64,000 nt of DNA from Zobellia alginiliquefaciens (GCF_029323795.1 NZ_CP119758.1:3038001-3102000), one strand, 5' to 3'; numbered from the stretch's first letter, positions 17,739-27,658 are shown. Notes: generated from the letters alone by a model not told the origin. Program-made: numbers and translations.

Positions 17739-18599
17739 ATGAATGTTTTTATAATTGGAGTAGGGTTAATAGGTGGTTCCTTTGCGAAGGACATTAAACG
17801 TCTACGTCCAGAATGCAAAATTTACGGAGTAGATACGAGCGATTCACATTTGAGCGAGGCCTTAAGTTTGGGTTTTATTGATGTCGCATCTAGTTACGCT
17901 GATCTGCCCATTGCCGATATGGTGATTGTGACTATTCCGGTGGGAGTGATGGTTACGGAGCTTCCAAAGATATTGGATGCCGTTAATGATGATTGCGTAG
18001 TTTTTGATGGTGGATCTACCAAGAGTTTAATTTGTAAAACCTTGGATGCCCATCCAAAGCGAAGAAATTATTTGGCAGCACACCCCATTGCAGGTACTGA
18101 ATTTTCAGGCCCGTCTGCAGCAATAGAAAATTTGTATGCAGGAAAGACCAATATTATCTGTGAAGTTGAGAAGACAGCTTTTAAGCTACAGGAAAGAGCA
18201 TTAGAGCTTTTTCAACAGATAGGAATGCGCATAAGGTACATGAACCCTGAAGCACATGACAAACACATTGCATACGTGTCGCATTTGTCACATATCAGCG
18301 CTTTTATGTTGGGAAAGACCGTAATCGATAAAGAGAAAAATGAACGTGATATTTTTGACATGGCGGGCAGTGGTTTTGAAAGTACGGTTAGGCTAGCAAA
18401 GAGTTCTCCGGCCATGTGGACACCCATTTTTGAACAGAATAAAGAGAATGTGGTCGAGACATTGACCGAATATATACAGAACCTTCAGGAGTTTAAACAA
18501 CTGTTGGAAAAAGGAGATTACACGGGAATTTTTAACGAAATGAACGACACAAATAAAATAAAGGAAATTTTAAACGGAATACCACTAAACAAGAAGTAA
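17739..18599 (+). CDS. tyrA: Prephenate dehydrogenase
   Basis: 286 residues. NAD(P)-binding GVGLIGGS at residues 7-14, then AAHPIAGTEFSGP (about 109-121) and the SHLSHISAFML substrate helix typical of TyrA. It oxidatively decarboxylates prephenate to 4-hydroxyphenylpyruvate for tyrosine. There is no ACT domain, so feedback control probably acts at transcription or at the DAHP synthase. The stop codon shares its last A with the ATG of the next gene. Confidence 0.93.
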   Translation: MNVFIIGVGLIGGSFAKDIKRLRPECKIYGVDTSDSHLSEALSLGFIDVASSYADLPIADMVIVTIPVGVMVTELPKILDAVNDDCVVFDGGSTKSLICKTLDAHPKRRNYLAAHPIAGTEFSGPSAAIENLYAGKTNIICEVEKTAFKLQERALELFQQIGMRIRYMNPEAHDKHIAYVSHLSHISAFMLGKTVIDKEKNERDIFDMAGSGFESTVRLAKSSPAMWTPIFEQNKENVVETLTEYIQNLQEFKQLLEKGDYTGIFNEMNDTNKIKEILNGIPLNKK

Positions 18600-19681
18600 T
18601 GGAGAATTCAAAAGAAATGAGAACATGGTTGGATGATATGGGTTTAGACCATCCACTAGTAATAGCAGGGCCATGTAGTGCTGAAACCGAAGAACAAGTG
18701 TTGCGTATTGCTCACGAGTTAAAAGATACCGACGTAAATTACTACCGTGCGGGTATCTGGAAACCAAGAACACGACCAGGAAACTTTGAAGGTGTTGGCG
18801 CACTTGGTTTAAAGTGGTTACAAAAGGTAAAGGCGGAAACCGGTTTAAAGACTGCTACAGAGGTAGCGAACCGTGCACACGTTGAGTTAGCGTTGGAACA
18901 TGATGTAGATTTATTGTGGATCGGTGCACGTTCAACGGTTAGTCCGTTTATCATGCAAGAACTGGCAGATGCCTTAGAAGGTACAGACAAAATTGTATTG
19001 GTGAAAAACCCGGTAAACCCGGATCTAGCTTTATGGTTAGGTGGTATTGAGCGTTTGCATACGGCCGGAATCAGAAAATTGGGAGCTATTCATAGAGGTT
19101 TCTCTACGTATGAGAAAACAAAGTACAGAAACATTCCAGAATGGCAGTTGGCTATTGAGTTCCAAAACAAGTTCCCAGATTTGCCATTGATCAACGATCC
19201 ATCTCACATTACAGGTAAGCGTGATATGATTTTTGATGTATCTCAAACGGCACTTGATCTAAACTTTGACGGTTTAATGATCGAGACTCATTATGATCCA
19301 GACAATGCATGGAGTGATGCTGCTCAGCAGGTTACACCAGAGAAATTGGTGCAAATCATGAGAGACTTAAAAATCAGGAAAGAATCTGATAGCGAAGCAG
19401 AATACAATGCCAAATTGAGCAACTTAAGAGCGCAGATAGATATTCTAGACAATCAGTTGATCGAGACTATGGGTAAGCGTATGAAAGTTTCCGATGGTAT
19501 TGGCGAGTTGAAAAAACAAAAGAACGTTGCCGTTCTTCAGTCCAACCGTTGGAACCAAATCCTTGGAGCTATGATTCTTGAAGGAGAATCAAAAGGTTTG
19601 AGTGAAGAATTTGTTCTTAAAATGTTCAAGGCTATTCACCAAGAGTCCATCAATCACCAAGAGAAGATTGTAAACGCATAA
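18599..19681 (+). CDS. Bifunctional DAHP synthase / chorismate mutase
   Basis: 360 residues. Residues ~1-265 are a type I-beta DAHP synthase (IAGPCSAETEEQ near 23, KPRTRPGNFEG near 56, NDPSHITGKRD near 200), the first step of the shikimate pathway. Residues ~280-360 form an AroQ-class chorismate mutase (LRAQIDILDNQLIETMGKRM onward). In this order, C-terminal mutase, the mutase domain often serves both catalysis and allosteric control. Having first-step and branch-point activities behind the leader means the attenuator controls entry and branch together. A strong terminator follows. Confidence 0.93.
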   Translation: MENSKEMRTWLDDMGLDHPLVIAGPCSAETEEQVLRIAHELKDTDVNYYRAGIWKPRTRPGNFEGVGALGLKWLQKVKAETGLKTATEVANRAHVELALEHDVDLLWIGARSTVSPFIMQELADALEGTDKIVLVKNPVNPDLALWLGGIERLHTAGIRKLGAIHRGFSTYEKTKYRNIPEWQLAIEFQNKFPDLPLINDPSHITGKRDMIFDVSQTALDLNFDGLMIETHYDPDNAWSDAAQQVTPEKLVQIMRDLKIRKESDSEAEYNAKLSNLRAQIDILDNQLIETMGKRMKVSDGIGELKKQKNVAVLQSNRWNQILGAMILEGESKGLSEEFVLKMFKAIHQESINHQEKIVNA

Positions 19682-19708
19682 TTGTACGTTAGTAGAATAA
19701 TAAATAAC

Positions 19709-19748
19709 AACACGGCTTGCCTTTTGGTAAGCCGTGTTTTTTTGTTTT
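19709..19748 (+). terminator. Strong rho-independent terminator of the aromatic operon
   Basis: A 13-bp stem (19709-19721 with 19726-19738, one G-U pair) with a TTTT loop and a T-run. It also lies at the 3' end of the convergent minus-strand gene and may serve both. Confidence 0.9.
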
Positions 19749-20193
19749 AGTCTCTTCGGAAAACGTAACGGGTAATGAAAATACCTTGAGAATCGCTGTC
19801 ACCGGCATCGGCTTCCACACCACTAGTTACAAAGATAAGTTCCCAACCTTCTTTGAGCATATCCGTAAGTTTTGATGAGATAACCGCATCGTTGGCTGCT
19901 ATGTTTTGAAAACGGATACCTGCAATATTATAAAAGTTGAGAAGCTTGGTTTCCTCAAAATTCTTTACTCTAATATTGCCTCTTTTTGATTTGTTTCTGC
20001 TGTTGTCTTCTTCTGTCTGTTCAGAAGTAAACTCCTCAAAATCTTTATCTTCCTGAGCGTCAATAATTCTAGATCTGCCTAATCCACTGGGTACTATAGA
20101 TTCTACGCTGGTGATTATTTTTATCTCTTGTGCCGTAACCTCAAAGGTTGTAGCTATTAAAACAACGGTTAGTAATAGTAATTTTTTCATCAT
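19747..20193 (-). CDS. Exported protein with DUF4177-like C-terminus
   Basis: 148 residues. A signal peptide (MMKKLLLLTVVLIATTFEVTAQ) is clear. The middle is acidic and charged (EDKDFEEFTSEQTEEDNSRNKS), probably disordered. The C-terminal ~50 residues (LTDMLKEGWELIFVTSG then GIFITRYVFRR) resemble the small DUF4177 fold with its WEL core. Function unknown. It is monocistronic and convergent with the aromatic operon. Confidence 0.7.
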   Translation of the reverse strand: MMKKLLLLTVVLIATTFEVTAQEIKIITSVESIVPSGLGRSRIIDAQEDKDFEEFTSEQTEEDNSRNKSKRGNIRVKNFEETKLLNFYNIAGIRFQNIAANDAVISSKLTDMLKEGWELIFVTSGVEADAGDSDSQGIFITRYVFRRD

Positions 20194-20365
20194 TTAATCT
20201 TTAGTTTTTTTGTTAAAGACAAGTAAGTGTCTCAAAAGGTTGCATTTATGAGCATAAATTAAGGAAAGAAACGGAATTGGTATTTTGAAAAGAACCTTTA
20301 AGACCGTCTGTTTTAAGGTGATAGTATAAAGTAAAGTTGTTTCTTTGTACTGAAATTGAAAATGA

Positions 20366-21319
20366 ATGAAAGGAACTGTATATAAATCTACTGGAAGTTG
20401 GTATACCGTGAAAGCGCAAGACGGCGAATTTTACGAATGCCGTATTAAAGGTAAATTTAGAATTCAGGGTATAAAGAGTACGAACCCCATTGCTGTAGGT
20501 GACGTAGTGTCTTTTAAAATAGAGCAGCTGGGTGATGATACAGTGGGTACCATACACAGTATTGAAGATCGTAAGAATTATATCATCAGAAAATCGGTCA
20601 ACCTTTCTAAACAAACGCATATTATTGCGGCCAATTTGGATCAGGTGTTTTTGCTGGTTACTTTAAACAACCCTACTACTTACACCATTTTTATAGATCG
20701 ATTTTTGGCTACCGCCGAAGCGTATGATATTCCTGCCATTTTATTGTTCAATAAAGTGGATACCTATACAATTGAAGAATTAGCGGAAATAAAATATCTG
20801 GCCGAGTTGTACAGAAACGTTGGGTATACCTGTATTGGTATTTCTGCGAAGTCCGGTAAAAATGTGGACAAAGTGAAAGAAATGATGGAGGATAAGACCA
20901 GCATGTTTGCAGGGCACTCCGGAGCTGGTAAATCTACGTTGGTCAATGCGCTAGAACCCAAATTAGAATTAAAGACCACCGAAATCTCTGAGCAACATCT
21001 TCAAGGGCAGCATACCACTACGTTTGCAGAAATGTTCGATTTAGACTTTGGTGCTCGTATTATTGATACGCCGGGTATTAAAGGCTTTGGAATTGTAGAC
21101 ATGGAAAAGGAGGAAATAGGGGACTATTTTCCTGAGTTCTTTGAATTGAAAGGAGAGTGTAAATTCAACAATTGTCTTCACCTAGACGAGCCTAAATGTG
21201 CCGTAAAAGAAGCATTGGAAAATGAAGAAGTAGCATGGAGCCGTTACCGAAGCTATGTACAGATGGTAACTGGAGAAGAAGAGAATTACAGAGTAGATAT
21301 TCACGACACAAAAAAGTAA
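20366..21319 (+). CDS. rsgA: Ribosome small subunit maturation GTPase RsgA
   Basis: 317 residues. N-terminal OB fold, then a circularly permuted GTPase with NKVD (G4) before the P-loop GHSGAGKST and DTPGIKGFG (G3). The C-terminal zinc knuckle C-x4-C-x-H-x5-C is intact (CKFNNCLHLDEPKC). It acts late in 30S assembly. The second of two closely spaced ATGs (20362, 20366) is the one in frame. dtd follows after 41 bases. Confidence 0.95.
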   Translation: MKGTVYKSTGSWYTVKAQDGEFYECRIKGKFRIQGIKSTNPIAVGDVVSFKIEQLGDDTVGTIHSIEDRKNYIIRKSVNLSKQTHIIAANLDQVFLLVTLNNPTTYTIFIDRFLATAEAYDIPAILLFNKVDTYTIEELAEIKYLAELYRNVGYTCIGISAKSGKNVDKVKEMMEDKTSMFAGHSGAGKSTLVNALEPKLELKTTEISEQHLQGQHTTTFAEMFDLDFGARIIDTPGIKGFGIVDMEKEEIGDYFPEFFELKGECKFNNCLHLDEPKCAVKEALENEEVAWSRYRSYVQMVTGEEENYRVDIHDTKK

Positions 21320-21360
21320 CCTGCCTACTAGAATAAAAATTAATTGCCAATTCAGCAACC

Positions 21361-21813
21361 ATGCGAGCCATTATTCAAAGAGTCTCTAGTGCCAGTGTAA
21401 CAGTAGAGAGCAAGACAATTTCAGAAATACAAAACGGACTTTTAATTTTATTGGGCATAGAAGATGCAGATGGCCCGGAAGATATAGAATGGTTATCAAG
21501 AAAAATCGTGAACCTTAGAATTTTTAATGATTCCGAAGGAGTCATGAACGAGTCTCTCAAAGCTGTGAACGGAGACGCTATTGTCGTTAGTCAGTTTACC
21601 TTGCATGCTGCTACAAAGAAAGGGAATCGACCTTCATATATTAAGGCTTCAAAGCCAGATGTAGCCATTCCTTTGTACGAAAAATTTATCACACAAATTG
21701 AACTCGATTTAGGGAAAAATGTAGGAACTGGAGTTTTTGGTGCTGATATGAAGGTGCAATTGTTAAATGATGGTCCGGTTACTATTGCAATAGATACCAA
21801 AAACAGGGAATAA
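21361..21813 (+). CDS. dtd: D-aminoacyl-tRNA deacylase
   Basis: 150 residues, full family length. It hydrolyses D-amino acids, for example D-Tyr, from tRNA. The two signature stretches are present: SQFTLHAATKKGNRPSY near residue 79 and NDGPVTIAID near residue 138, which holds the cross-subunit Gly-Pro motif. It is probably co-transcribed with rsgA. Confidence 0.95.
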   Translation: MRAIIQRVSSASVTVESKTISEIQNGLLILLGIEDADGPEDIEWLSRKIVNLRIFNDSEGVMNESLKAVNGDAIVVSQFTLHAATKKGNRPSYIKASKPDVAIPLYEKFITQIELDLGKNVGTGVFGADMKVQLLNDGPVTIAIDTKNRE

Positions 21814-21892
21814 GCTCTTCTTGACGATTATTTTCTTGAGTTTGTAAGAAAAATGGGTGTTTTGTTTGAAATTCTTTCAACCAAACACGGCA

Positions 21893-23803
21893 ATGCGATT
21901 TTCACTTTTACTCCCCTTGATTTTTATTGGCTTCTTATCATATGCCCAAGAATTAAGTTACACTACTCTTCTGCTCAACAAAACGCTAACCGAGAATGCA
22001 AACGCAGTTGTTCGTTTGGATCAGTTAGATGTTGAGATACTTTCTCAACGAGAAATGGTTGTGAAGACCAAACAAGTGGTGACGGTTTTAAACAGGGCGG
22101 GCAACCGGCATGCAAGAACCGGATTAGGTTATGATAACTCAAAGAAAATAAAAAGTCTTGATATCATAATTTATGATGCGATGGGTAACGAAATTGAAAA
22201 AATAAAAAGGAAGGAGTTTAAGGATGTAAACGCGGCCGATGGCTTTTCTCTTTACAACGATTATCGGCATCTTTATTATGACTACACGCCCATAAGTTAT
22301 CCTTACACTTTGGTGTTTGAGTATGAATATGAATCCCCGGATACGGGAAGTTTACCATCGTGGTATTTTTTGAGCGGATTTGGTTTGAGTGTAGAAAAGA
22401 GTCAATATAGGATAACTTACCCCAATGAATCTCTTAAACCAATCATTCACGAGAAAAATTTAGGGGAAATAGAGTTTGATAAAAAAGAAACTAACAATTC
22501 CGTTACCTACACAGCCCATAATATTAAGGCTATGAAGAGGGAAAGTATGAGTCCATCTTTTAAGAAAATATGCCCTCGGTTAATGACTCGGATAAAGAAT
22601 TTTCATTACAAAGGTTTTGATGCGTCAATAGATAACTGGAAGGACCTAGGGACTTGGGTAAATACAAACCTTTTATCCGGAAGGGATGAGCTATCTCCGG
22701 AGACCTCTAAGAAGGTTAAATCATTGGTGACCGGTGTTGAAGATGATCTTGAAAAAGCAAAAATAATTTATAAATATGTTCAGGACAATACCAGATATAT
22801 TAGTGTGCAAATTGGTATTGGCGGTCTACGGCCTATTGCAGCTATTGAGGTTGATAATGTAAAATATGGAGATTGTAAAGGACTGTCTAACTACACAAAA
22901 GCTCTTTTAAAAGAGGTGGGGGTAGATTCTTACTATGTGGTTGTGCAAGCGGGTGGTGATAAAGTTGACTTTGAAGATGATTTTGCAGATTTGGGGCAAG
23001 GCAATCATGCAATTTTGGCTATTCCATATAATGACACCTATTATTGGGTGGATGCTACATCGCAAATCATACCGTTTGGTTATACAAGTGGATTTACGGA
23101 CGATAGGAAAGTATTGGTCGTAAAGCCGGAAGGTGGCGAAATTGTTACTACAACAGCTTATTTAAATGAAGAAAATTATCAATCTATTTCGGCTACGTAC
23201 GAGTTAAAATCAGATGGGAGTATCTCGGGAACAACCGATATTGAGACTAGAGGAAGTCAATATAATAGGCATTTTCAGTTGAATCATGATACGGATGAGG
23301 AGATAGTAAAAGAGTTTAAACGTAGATGGAGCACAATAAATAATCTTACGGTAGCCAACTACAATTTTGACAATAATAAGAATGATGTGGTCTTTAATGA
23401 GACCATTGTTTTAAGTGCAACAAATTATGCCTCACTTAGCGGAGATAGAATACTCTTTACGGCAAACGCTTTTAACAATAAAAATGTGGTGCCGGACCGC
23501 TACAGGAATAGAAAATTGCCTTTTGAGATTCAACGTGGTTTTTTAGATGAAGACCGATCTATCATAAAACTACCTGAGGGGTACATTGTGGAGGCATTGC
23601 CCAAAGCGAAGAAAATTGAGAATGAATTCGGTATATACACCGTTAGTTTTGAGTACTTGCCCGAGGATAATTCCGTGGATTACCAGCGCAGTTTCCTTCT
23701 TAAAAAAGGATTATATCCAAAGGAGAAGTATAATGCATACCGTGATTTCAGAAAAGAAGTAGCGAGTATGGACAATGCACAGATTGTTCTCCTTAAAAAA
23801 TAA
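21893..23803 (+). CDS. DUF3857 and transglutaminase-like exported protein, catalytic residues intact
   Basis: 636 residues from ATG 21893 (a GTG at 21857 would add 12 residues before the signal peptide). Signal peptide MRFSLLLPLIFIGFLSYAQ. A DUF3857 domain (about 40-200) is followed by a transglutaminase/peptidase-like domain with the triad C328 (YGDCKG), H372 (GNHAI) and D387 (WVDATS), then a C-terminal beta domain. Such proteins are exported; their substrates are not known to me. The next gene encodes a paralogue with the same architecture but lacking the triad, starting 31 bases after this stop, so the two probably form a pair. Confidence 0.83.
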   Translation: MRFSLLLPLIFIGFLSYAQELSYTTLLLNKTLTENANAVVRLDQLDVEILSQREMVVKTKQVVTVLNRAGNRHARTGLGYDNSKKIKSLDIIIYDAMGNEIEKIKRKEFKDVNAADGFSLYNDYRHLYYDYTPISYPYTLVFEYEYESPDTGSLPSWYFLSGFGLSVEKSQYRITYPNESLKPIIHEKNLGEIEFDKKETNNSVTYTAHNIKAMKRESMSPSFKKICPRLMTRIKNFHYKGFDASIDNWKDLGTWVNTNLLSGRDELSPETSKKVKSLVTGVEDDLEKAKIIYKYVQDNTRYISVQIGIGGLRPIAAIEVDNVKYGDCKGLSNYTKALLKEVGVDSYYVVVQAGGDKVDFEDDFADLGQGNHAILAIPYNDTYYWVDATSQIIPFGYTSGFTDDRKVLVVKPEGGEIVTTTAYLNEENYQSISATYELKSDGSISGTTDIETRGSQYNRHFQLNHDTDEEIVKEFKRRWSTINNLTVANYNFDNNKNDVVFNETIVLSATNYASLSGDRILFTANAFNNKNVVPDRYRNRKLPFEIQRGFLDEDRSIIKLPEGYIVEALPKAKKIENEFGIYTVSFEYLPEDNSVDYQRSFLLKKGLYPKEKYNAYRDFRKEVASMDNAQIVLLKK

Positions 23804-23834
23804 CCGAACCGCCTTTTACATTAAAACCAATAAT

Positions 23835-25895
23835 ATGTTACAGATTCGAACCACTGTTTTTTTAGTACTGTTTGCGATGGCATTTTCTTTAAATGCTCAA
23901 AATTTTAAATTCGGGAAAGTCTCTGAAGAAGAGTTAAAAGAAACCCTTAACCCTAATGACTCTTCTGCTGCCGCTACTGTTTTGTATAGGAGCAAAAATG
24001 TTAGGTTTATTTATAACCAAGGTGCTGGGTTTAGTATATTGACCGATGTGTTTGAACGAATCAAAATTTATGATAAGTCCGGGTTTGATTATGCTACAAT
24101 TTCGCAATCCTTATATAAAAGTGATAACGATATTGAATCCATTTCCGGACTAAAAGCATATACCTATAACTTGAAGAACGGAAAAGTTGAAAAAAGCAAG
24201 ATGGATAAATCTGCTGTTTTTACTACCGAGTTGAGTAAGTACAGAAACCAAGAAAAATTCACACTTCCGAACATTAAAGAGGGCTGTGTCATAGAGTATC
24301 AATACAAAGTTACATCCCCGTTCTATTATTCTATAGATGAGATTGCCCTGCAATACGATATTCCTATAAAAAAACAGGAAATTAGTATTGCTACACCTGA
24401 ATATTTCAATTTTAAAGCAAATATGAAGGGGTATCTGTCTGTAAGCCCAAAGCGTAGTTCAAAATCAGGAAATATAAATTTCACGAATAAAAATAGAAGT
24501 GATGGAAATGGAGCTCTTGTTACCTCTACTACATATTCAAACCAAAATATAGATTATACTGTGCATACTGCAGAATATGATATGGTCAATGTGCCAGCCT
24601 TAAAAGAGGAGCCTTTTGTGAATGATATAAATAATTACAGAAGCTCGGTTAAATATGAGCTTCAATACATAAAGTTTCCGCAACAGCTGCAGGAAAATTA
24701 TACGACGACTTGGGAAGCTGTTATCAAAAAAATATACAAAAGTGATGGTTTTGGTCTACAGTTAAAATCCACTAGATATTTTAAAGATGATTTGGATGTC
24801 CTAATAGGTAAGACTTCGTCTCCGGCTGAATTGATGAGCGCTATATATTTTCATGTACAGAACCAAATGAATTGGAACAGTATTTACGGCTATTATGCAG
24901 ATAAGGGGGTGAAGACCGCTTATAAAGAACGCACCGGTAACATAGCGGATATAAACTTGATACTTACTGCTATGCTCCAAGAAGCAGGTCTTGAAGCTAG
25001 TCCGGTTTTGGTTAGTACCAGAAGCCATGGGGTGCCTATGTTTCCAACAAGAGAAGGTTTTAACTATGTAATTGCTTCTGTTGATTTAGATGGACAACAG
25101 GTATTGTTAGATGCTACAAATAAGTATGCCAGACCAAATCTTTTGCCTACAAGAGTGTTAAACTGGTTTGGTAAAAAAGTTAGGAAAGATGGGTCTTCGG
25201 TTTCAATAAATCTTTTGCCTAGCCAACTTTCAGAAGAGAGCGTTCAAATGAATGTTGATTTATATCAAGATGGAAGTTTAAATGGGAAGTTAAGGCATAC
25301 CAACCGATATTACAATGCCTATTTGTTCCGAAATAAATATGCCAATAGTGATGAAGAGGATTATCTGGAAAAGCTAGAAAATAGAAACAACGGCATGGAA
25401 ATATCTAACTACCAGATTAAAAATAAAGAGGGTGTAGGTAAGCCCGTGCAAGAAAGCTACGAATTTGTTTTAGATAAACAGGCAGATGTAATTGGTGACA
25501 AGATTTACTTTTCACCTTTATTTCATCTCTTGCAAACAGAGAATCCTTTTAAATTGGATGAAAGAAAATATCCTATAGATTTTACTTTTCCTAGAAGAGA
25601 TAAATATATGATCAACATCTCTATTCCGGATGCTTATAAGGTGATATCTAAACCGGAGGATATGAGCATTGCAATGGCAGATGGTATAGGAAGCTTTCAA
25701 TATAAAATGCTAGGTGAAGGGCAAAACCTGCAATTAGTTGTAGATCTTAAATTAAACCACGCAGTAATAGGTGCTGAACACTATTCTTATTTAAAAGAAT
25801 TTTTCAAGAATCTGGTTGAAAAACAAACAGAAAAAGTAGTTTTATCAAAAATTTCTTCCAATGGAACTACAGAAAGCACAGGAAAAGGTAGATAA
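23835..25895 (+). CDS. DUF3857 and transglutaminase-like exported protein, catalytic residues lost
   Basis: 686 residues from ATG 23835. Signal peptide MLQIRTTVFLVLFAMAFSLNAQ. Same DUF3857 plus transglutaminase-like layout as its upstream neighbour. At the catalytic sites the Cys position is I370 (TGNIAD against YGDCKG) and the His position is Y411 (FNYVIA against GNHAIL); only D426 (LLDAT) remains. It is therefore unlikely to be an active thiol enzyme and may be a binding or scaffold partner of the upstream protein. Its last 35 bases overlap the MazG-like gene. Confidence 0.82.
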   Translation: MLQIRTTVFLVLFAMAFSLNAQNFKFGKVSEEELKETLNPNDSSAAATVLYRSKNVRFIYNQGAGFSILTDVFERIKIYDKSGFDYATISQSLYKSDNDIESISGLKAYTYNLKNGKVEKSKMDKSAVFTTELSKYRNQEKFTLPNIKEGCVIEYQYKVTSPFYYSIDEIALQYDIPIKKQEISIATPEYFNFKANMKGYLSVSPKRSSKSGNINFTNKNRSDGNGALVTSTTYSNQNIDYTVHTAEYDMVNVPALKEEPFVNDINNYRSSVKYELQYIKFPQQLQENYTTTWEAVIKKIYKSDGFGLQLKSTRYFKDDLDVLIGKTSSPAELMSAIYFHVQNQMNWNSIYGYYADKGVKTAYKERTGNIADINLILTAMLQEAGLEASPVLVSTRSHGVPMFPTREGFNYVIASVDLDGQQVLLDATNKYARPNLLPTRVLNWFGKKVRKDGSSVSINLLPSQLSEESVQMNVDLYQDGSLNGKLRHTNRYYNAYLFRNKYANSDEEDYLEKLENRNNGMEISNYQIKNKEGVGKPVQESYEFVLDKQADVIGDKIYFSPLFHLLQTENPFKLDERKYPIDFTFPRRDKYMINISIPDAYKVISKPEDMSIAMADGIGSFQYKMLGEGQNLQLVVDLKLNHAVIGAEHYSYLKEFFKNLVEKQTEKVVLSKISSNGTTESTGKGR

Positions 25896-26187
25896 ATGGA
25901 TAAATGAGCACGGTGTTCGCTACTTTAATGAACTTACCAATATGGCCCAGCTTACTGAAGAAGTAGGTGAGGTGGCCCGTATTATAGCTCGTAGGTATGG
26001 TGAGCAAAGTGAAAAGGAGTCCGATAAAAATAAAGACCTTGGAGAAGAATTAGCAGATGTTCTTTTTGTTACCCTTTGCTTGGCGAACCAAACAGGTGTA
26101 GATCTGCAAGAAGCTTTTGATAAAAAACTCGATTTGAAAACAAAACGAGATCATGACCGTCATCACAACAATGAAAAGCTGAAATAG
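25861..26187 (+). CDS. MazG-like nucleotide pyrophosphohydrolase
   Basis: 108 residues, all alpha. The metal-binding E-E-x-x-E (TEEVGEV, about 32-38) and the E-x-x-D (GEELADVLF, about 61-69) pairs of the MazG superfamily are present. It probably hydrolyses (d)NTPs or related nucleotides to monophosphates; the exact substrate is unknown. It begins inside the 3' end of the preceding gene, an overlap of 35 bases, which suggests coupling. Confidence 0.87.
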   Translation: MELQKAQEKVDKWINEHGVRYFNELTNMAQLTEEVGEVARIIARRYGEQSEKESDKNKDLGEELADVLFVTLCLANQTGVDLQEAFDKKLDLKTKRDHDRHHNNEKLK

Positions 26188-26190
26188 TGT

Positions 26191-26198
26191 TATATTTG
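26191..26198 (+). promoter_or_regulatory. -7 promoter box before aroA
   Basis: TATATTTG is an exact TAnnTTTG match right after the mazG-like stop. No TTG box is visible at the usual distance. It would give aroA a leader of about 85 bases in which I see no clear structure. Confidence 0.45.
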
Positions 26199-26288
26199 GC
26201 AACTTAAATTATATCCTGCGAAGTAGGGTAGACGGATGGATTTGAAAGCAAATCTGTCTTATTTAAGAACCTATAAAGAGAACAGCTT

Positions 26289-27518
26289 TTGAAACTACAC
26301 CTATCCGCCCCGTCAAATACGCTATTGCAGAACAACATACAGATTACCGGCTCTAAAAGTGAGTCTAATCGGTCCCTTTTGTTGCAGGCATTGTACTCGA
26401 ATATAAGTATTGAAAATCTCTCTAATTCTGATGATGCAGAGGTGATGCAAAAAGGGCTTAAAATTGAAAACGGAGTAGTGGATATTCATCATGCGGGTAC
26501 TGCAATGCGTTTTTTAACTAGTTATTTTGCTTCTCAAGAGGGAAAAGAAGTAACTCTTACAGGTTCTCAACGTATGACGGAAAGACCGGTAAAAGTCTTG
26601 GTGGAAGCGCTTCAGGAGTTAGGTGCGGAAATAACCTATGAAAAAAATGAAGGGTATCCGCCCATTCGTATCAAGGGTAAAAAGTTAACTGAAAGCAAAG
26701 TAAGTCTTCCTGCCAATATCAGTAGTCAGTACATTTCATCACTTTTATTAACGGCTCCTAGTCTTAAGAACGGATTGGAACTGGAGCTTGTTGGGAAAAT
26801 CACTTCGGTGCCATACATAAAAATGACGCTGGCCCTGTTATCTCAAATAGGAGTTGAGAATTCTTTTGAGGGAAATACCATAAAAGTATCACCTAAGGCA
26901 AACGTAGCGAATATTAATTTAGTGGTAGAGTCAGATTGGAGTTCGGCATCCTATTATTACAGTATTGTAGCATTGAGCGATGTAGGTAGTGAAATTACTC
27001 TTTCCGCATATAAGAGTTCTAGCTTACAGGGAGATAGTGTGCTTCAGGAATTGTATACGGAGTTTGGGGTTGAAAGTCAATTTGTAGGAAATACAGTAGT
27101 TCTTCGTAAAGTTGAAATGCCAAAAAAACAAAAAGTTGAGTTTGATTTAAGTAATGCACCGGATATTGCCCAAACTATAGCGGTAACTTGCTTTGGACTA
27201 GGAATGGAGTGTCATTTAACGGGCTTGCATACCCTTAAAATAAAAGAAACCGATCGTTTGGAAGCGCTGCATACAGAACTATCAAAACTTGGAGCTAGTA
27301 TTTCTGTAACTGATAAAGATTTGACATTAAACGTCTCTAACACTTTGAATGTTGATGTGGCCATAGATACATATAATGACCATAGAATGGCTATGGCTTT
27401 TGCTCCTTTGGCTCTGAAAACACCTTTATTTGTGAACGATGCCGAGGTAGTTTCAAAATCCTACCCGGATTTTTGGAGAGACCTTGAGAAATTGGGGTTT
27501 ATTTCTAAATCAGTATAA
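26289..27518 (+). CDS. aroA: 3-phosphoshikimate 1-carboxyvinyltransferase (EPSP synthase)
   Basis: 409 residues with a TTG start that gives the expected N-terminus MKLHLSAPSNTL; no in-frame ATG fits. It joins shikimate-3-phosphate and PEP in the shikimate pathway. Visible family motifs are GSKSESNR (about 21-28), HAGTAMRF (phosphate/PEP region), KETDRLEAL and DHRMAMAFA near the C-terminus. Its unlinked position away from the pheA operon suggests separate control. Confidence 0.93.
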   Translation: MKLHLSAPSNTLLQNNIQITGSKSESNRSLLLQALYSNISIENLSNSDDAEVMQKGLKIENGVVDIHHAGTAMRFLTSYFASQEGKEVTLTGSQRMTERPVKVLVEALQELGAEITYEKNEGYPPIRIKGKKLTESKVSLPANISSQYISSLLLTAPSLKNGLELELVGKITSVPYIKMTLALLSQIGVENSFEGNTIKVSPKANVANINLVVESDWSSASYYYSIVALSDVGSEITLSAYKSSSLQGDSVLQELYTEFGVESQFVGNTVVLRKVEMPKKQKVEFDLSNAPDIAQTIAVTCFGLGMECHLTGLHTLKIKETDRLEALHTELSKLGASISVTDKDLTLNVSNTLNVDVAIDTYNDHRMAMAFAPLALKTPLFVNDAEVVSKSYPDFWRDLEKLGFISKSV

Positions 27519-27626
27519 CTCACTGTATTTTAGTTGTTTGAACTGATGTTTTTAATATTTTGTGTTTGTTAGATTGATTTATTGATAATTACAATAGGGT
27601 AAGAATCAATATAATCACCGTTTTAC

Positions 27627-27658
27627 TTGACAACCCCTATCTGCACATCGTATATTTG
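27627..27658 (+). promoter_or_regulatory. Bacteroidota-type promoter for queA
   Basis: TTG at 27627-27629, 21 bases, TATATTTG at 27651-27658: both boxes exact. The queA ATG lies 31 bases beyond. Confidence 0.7.
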
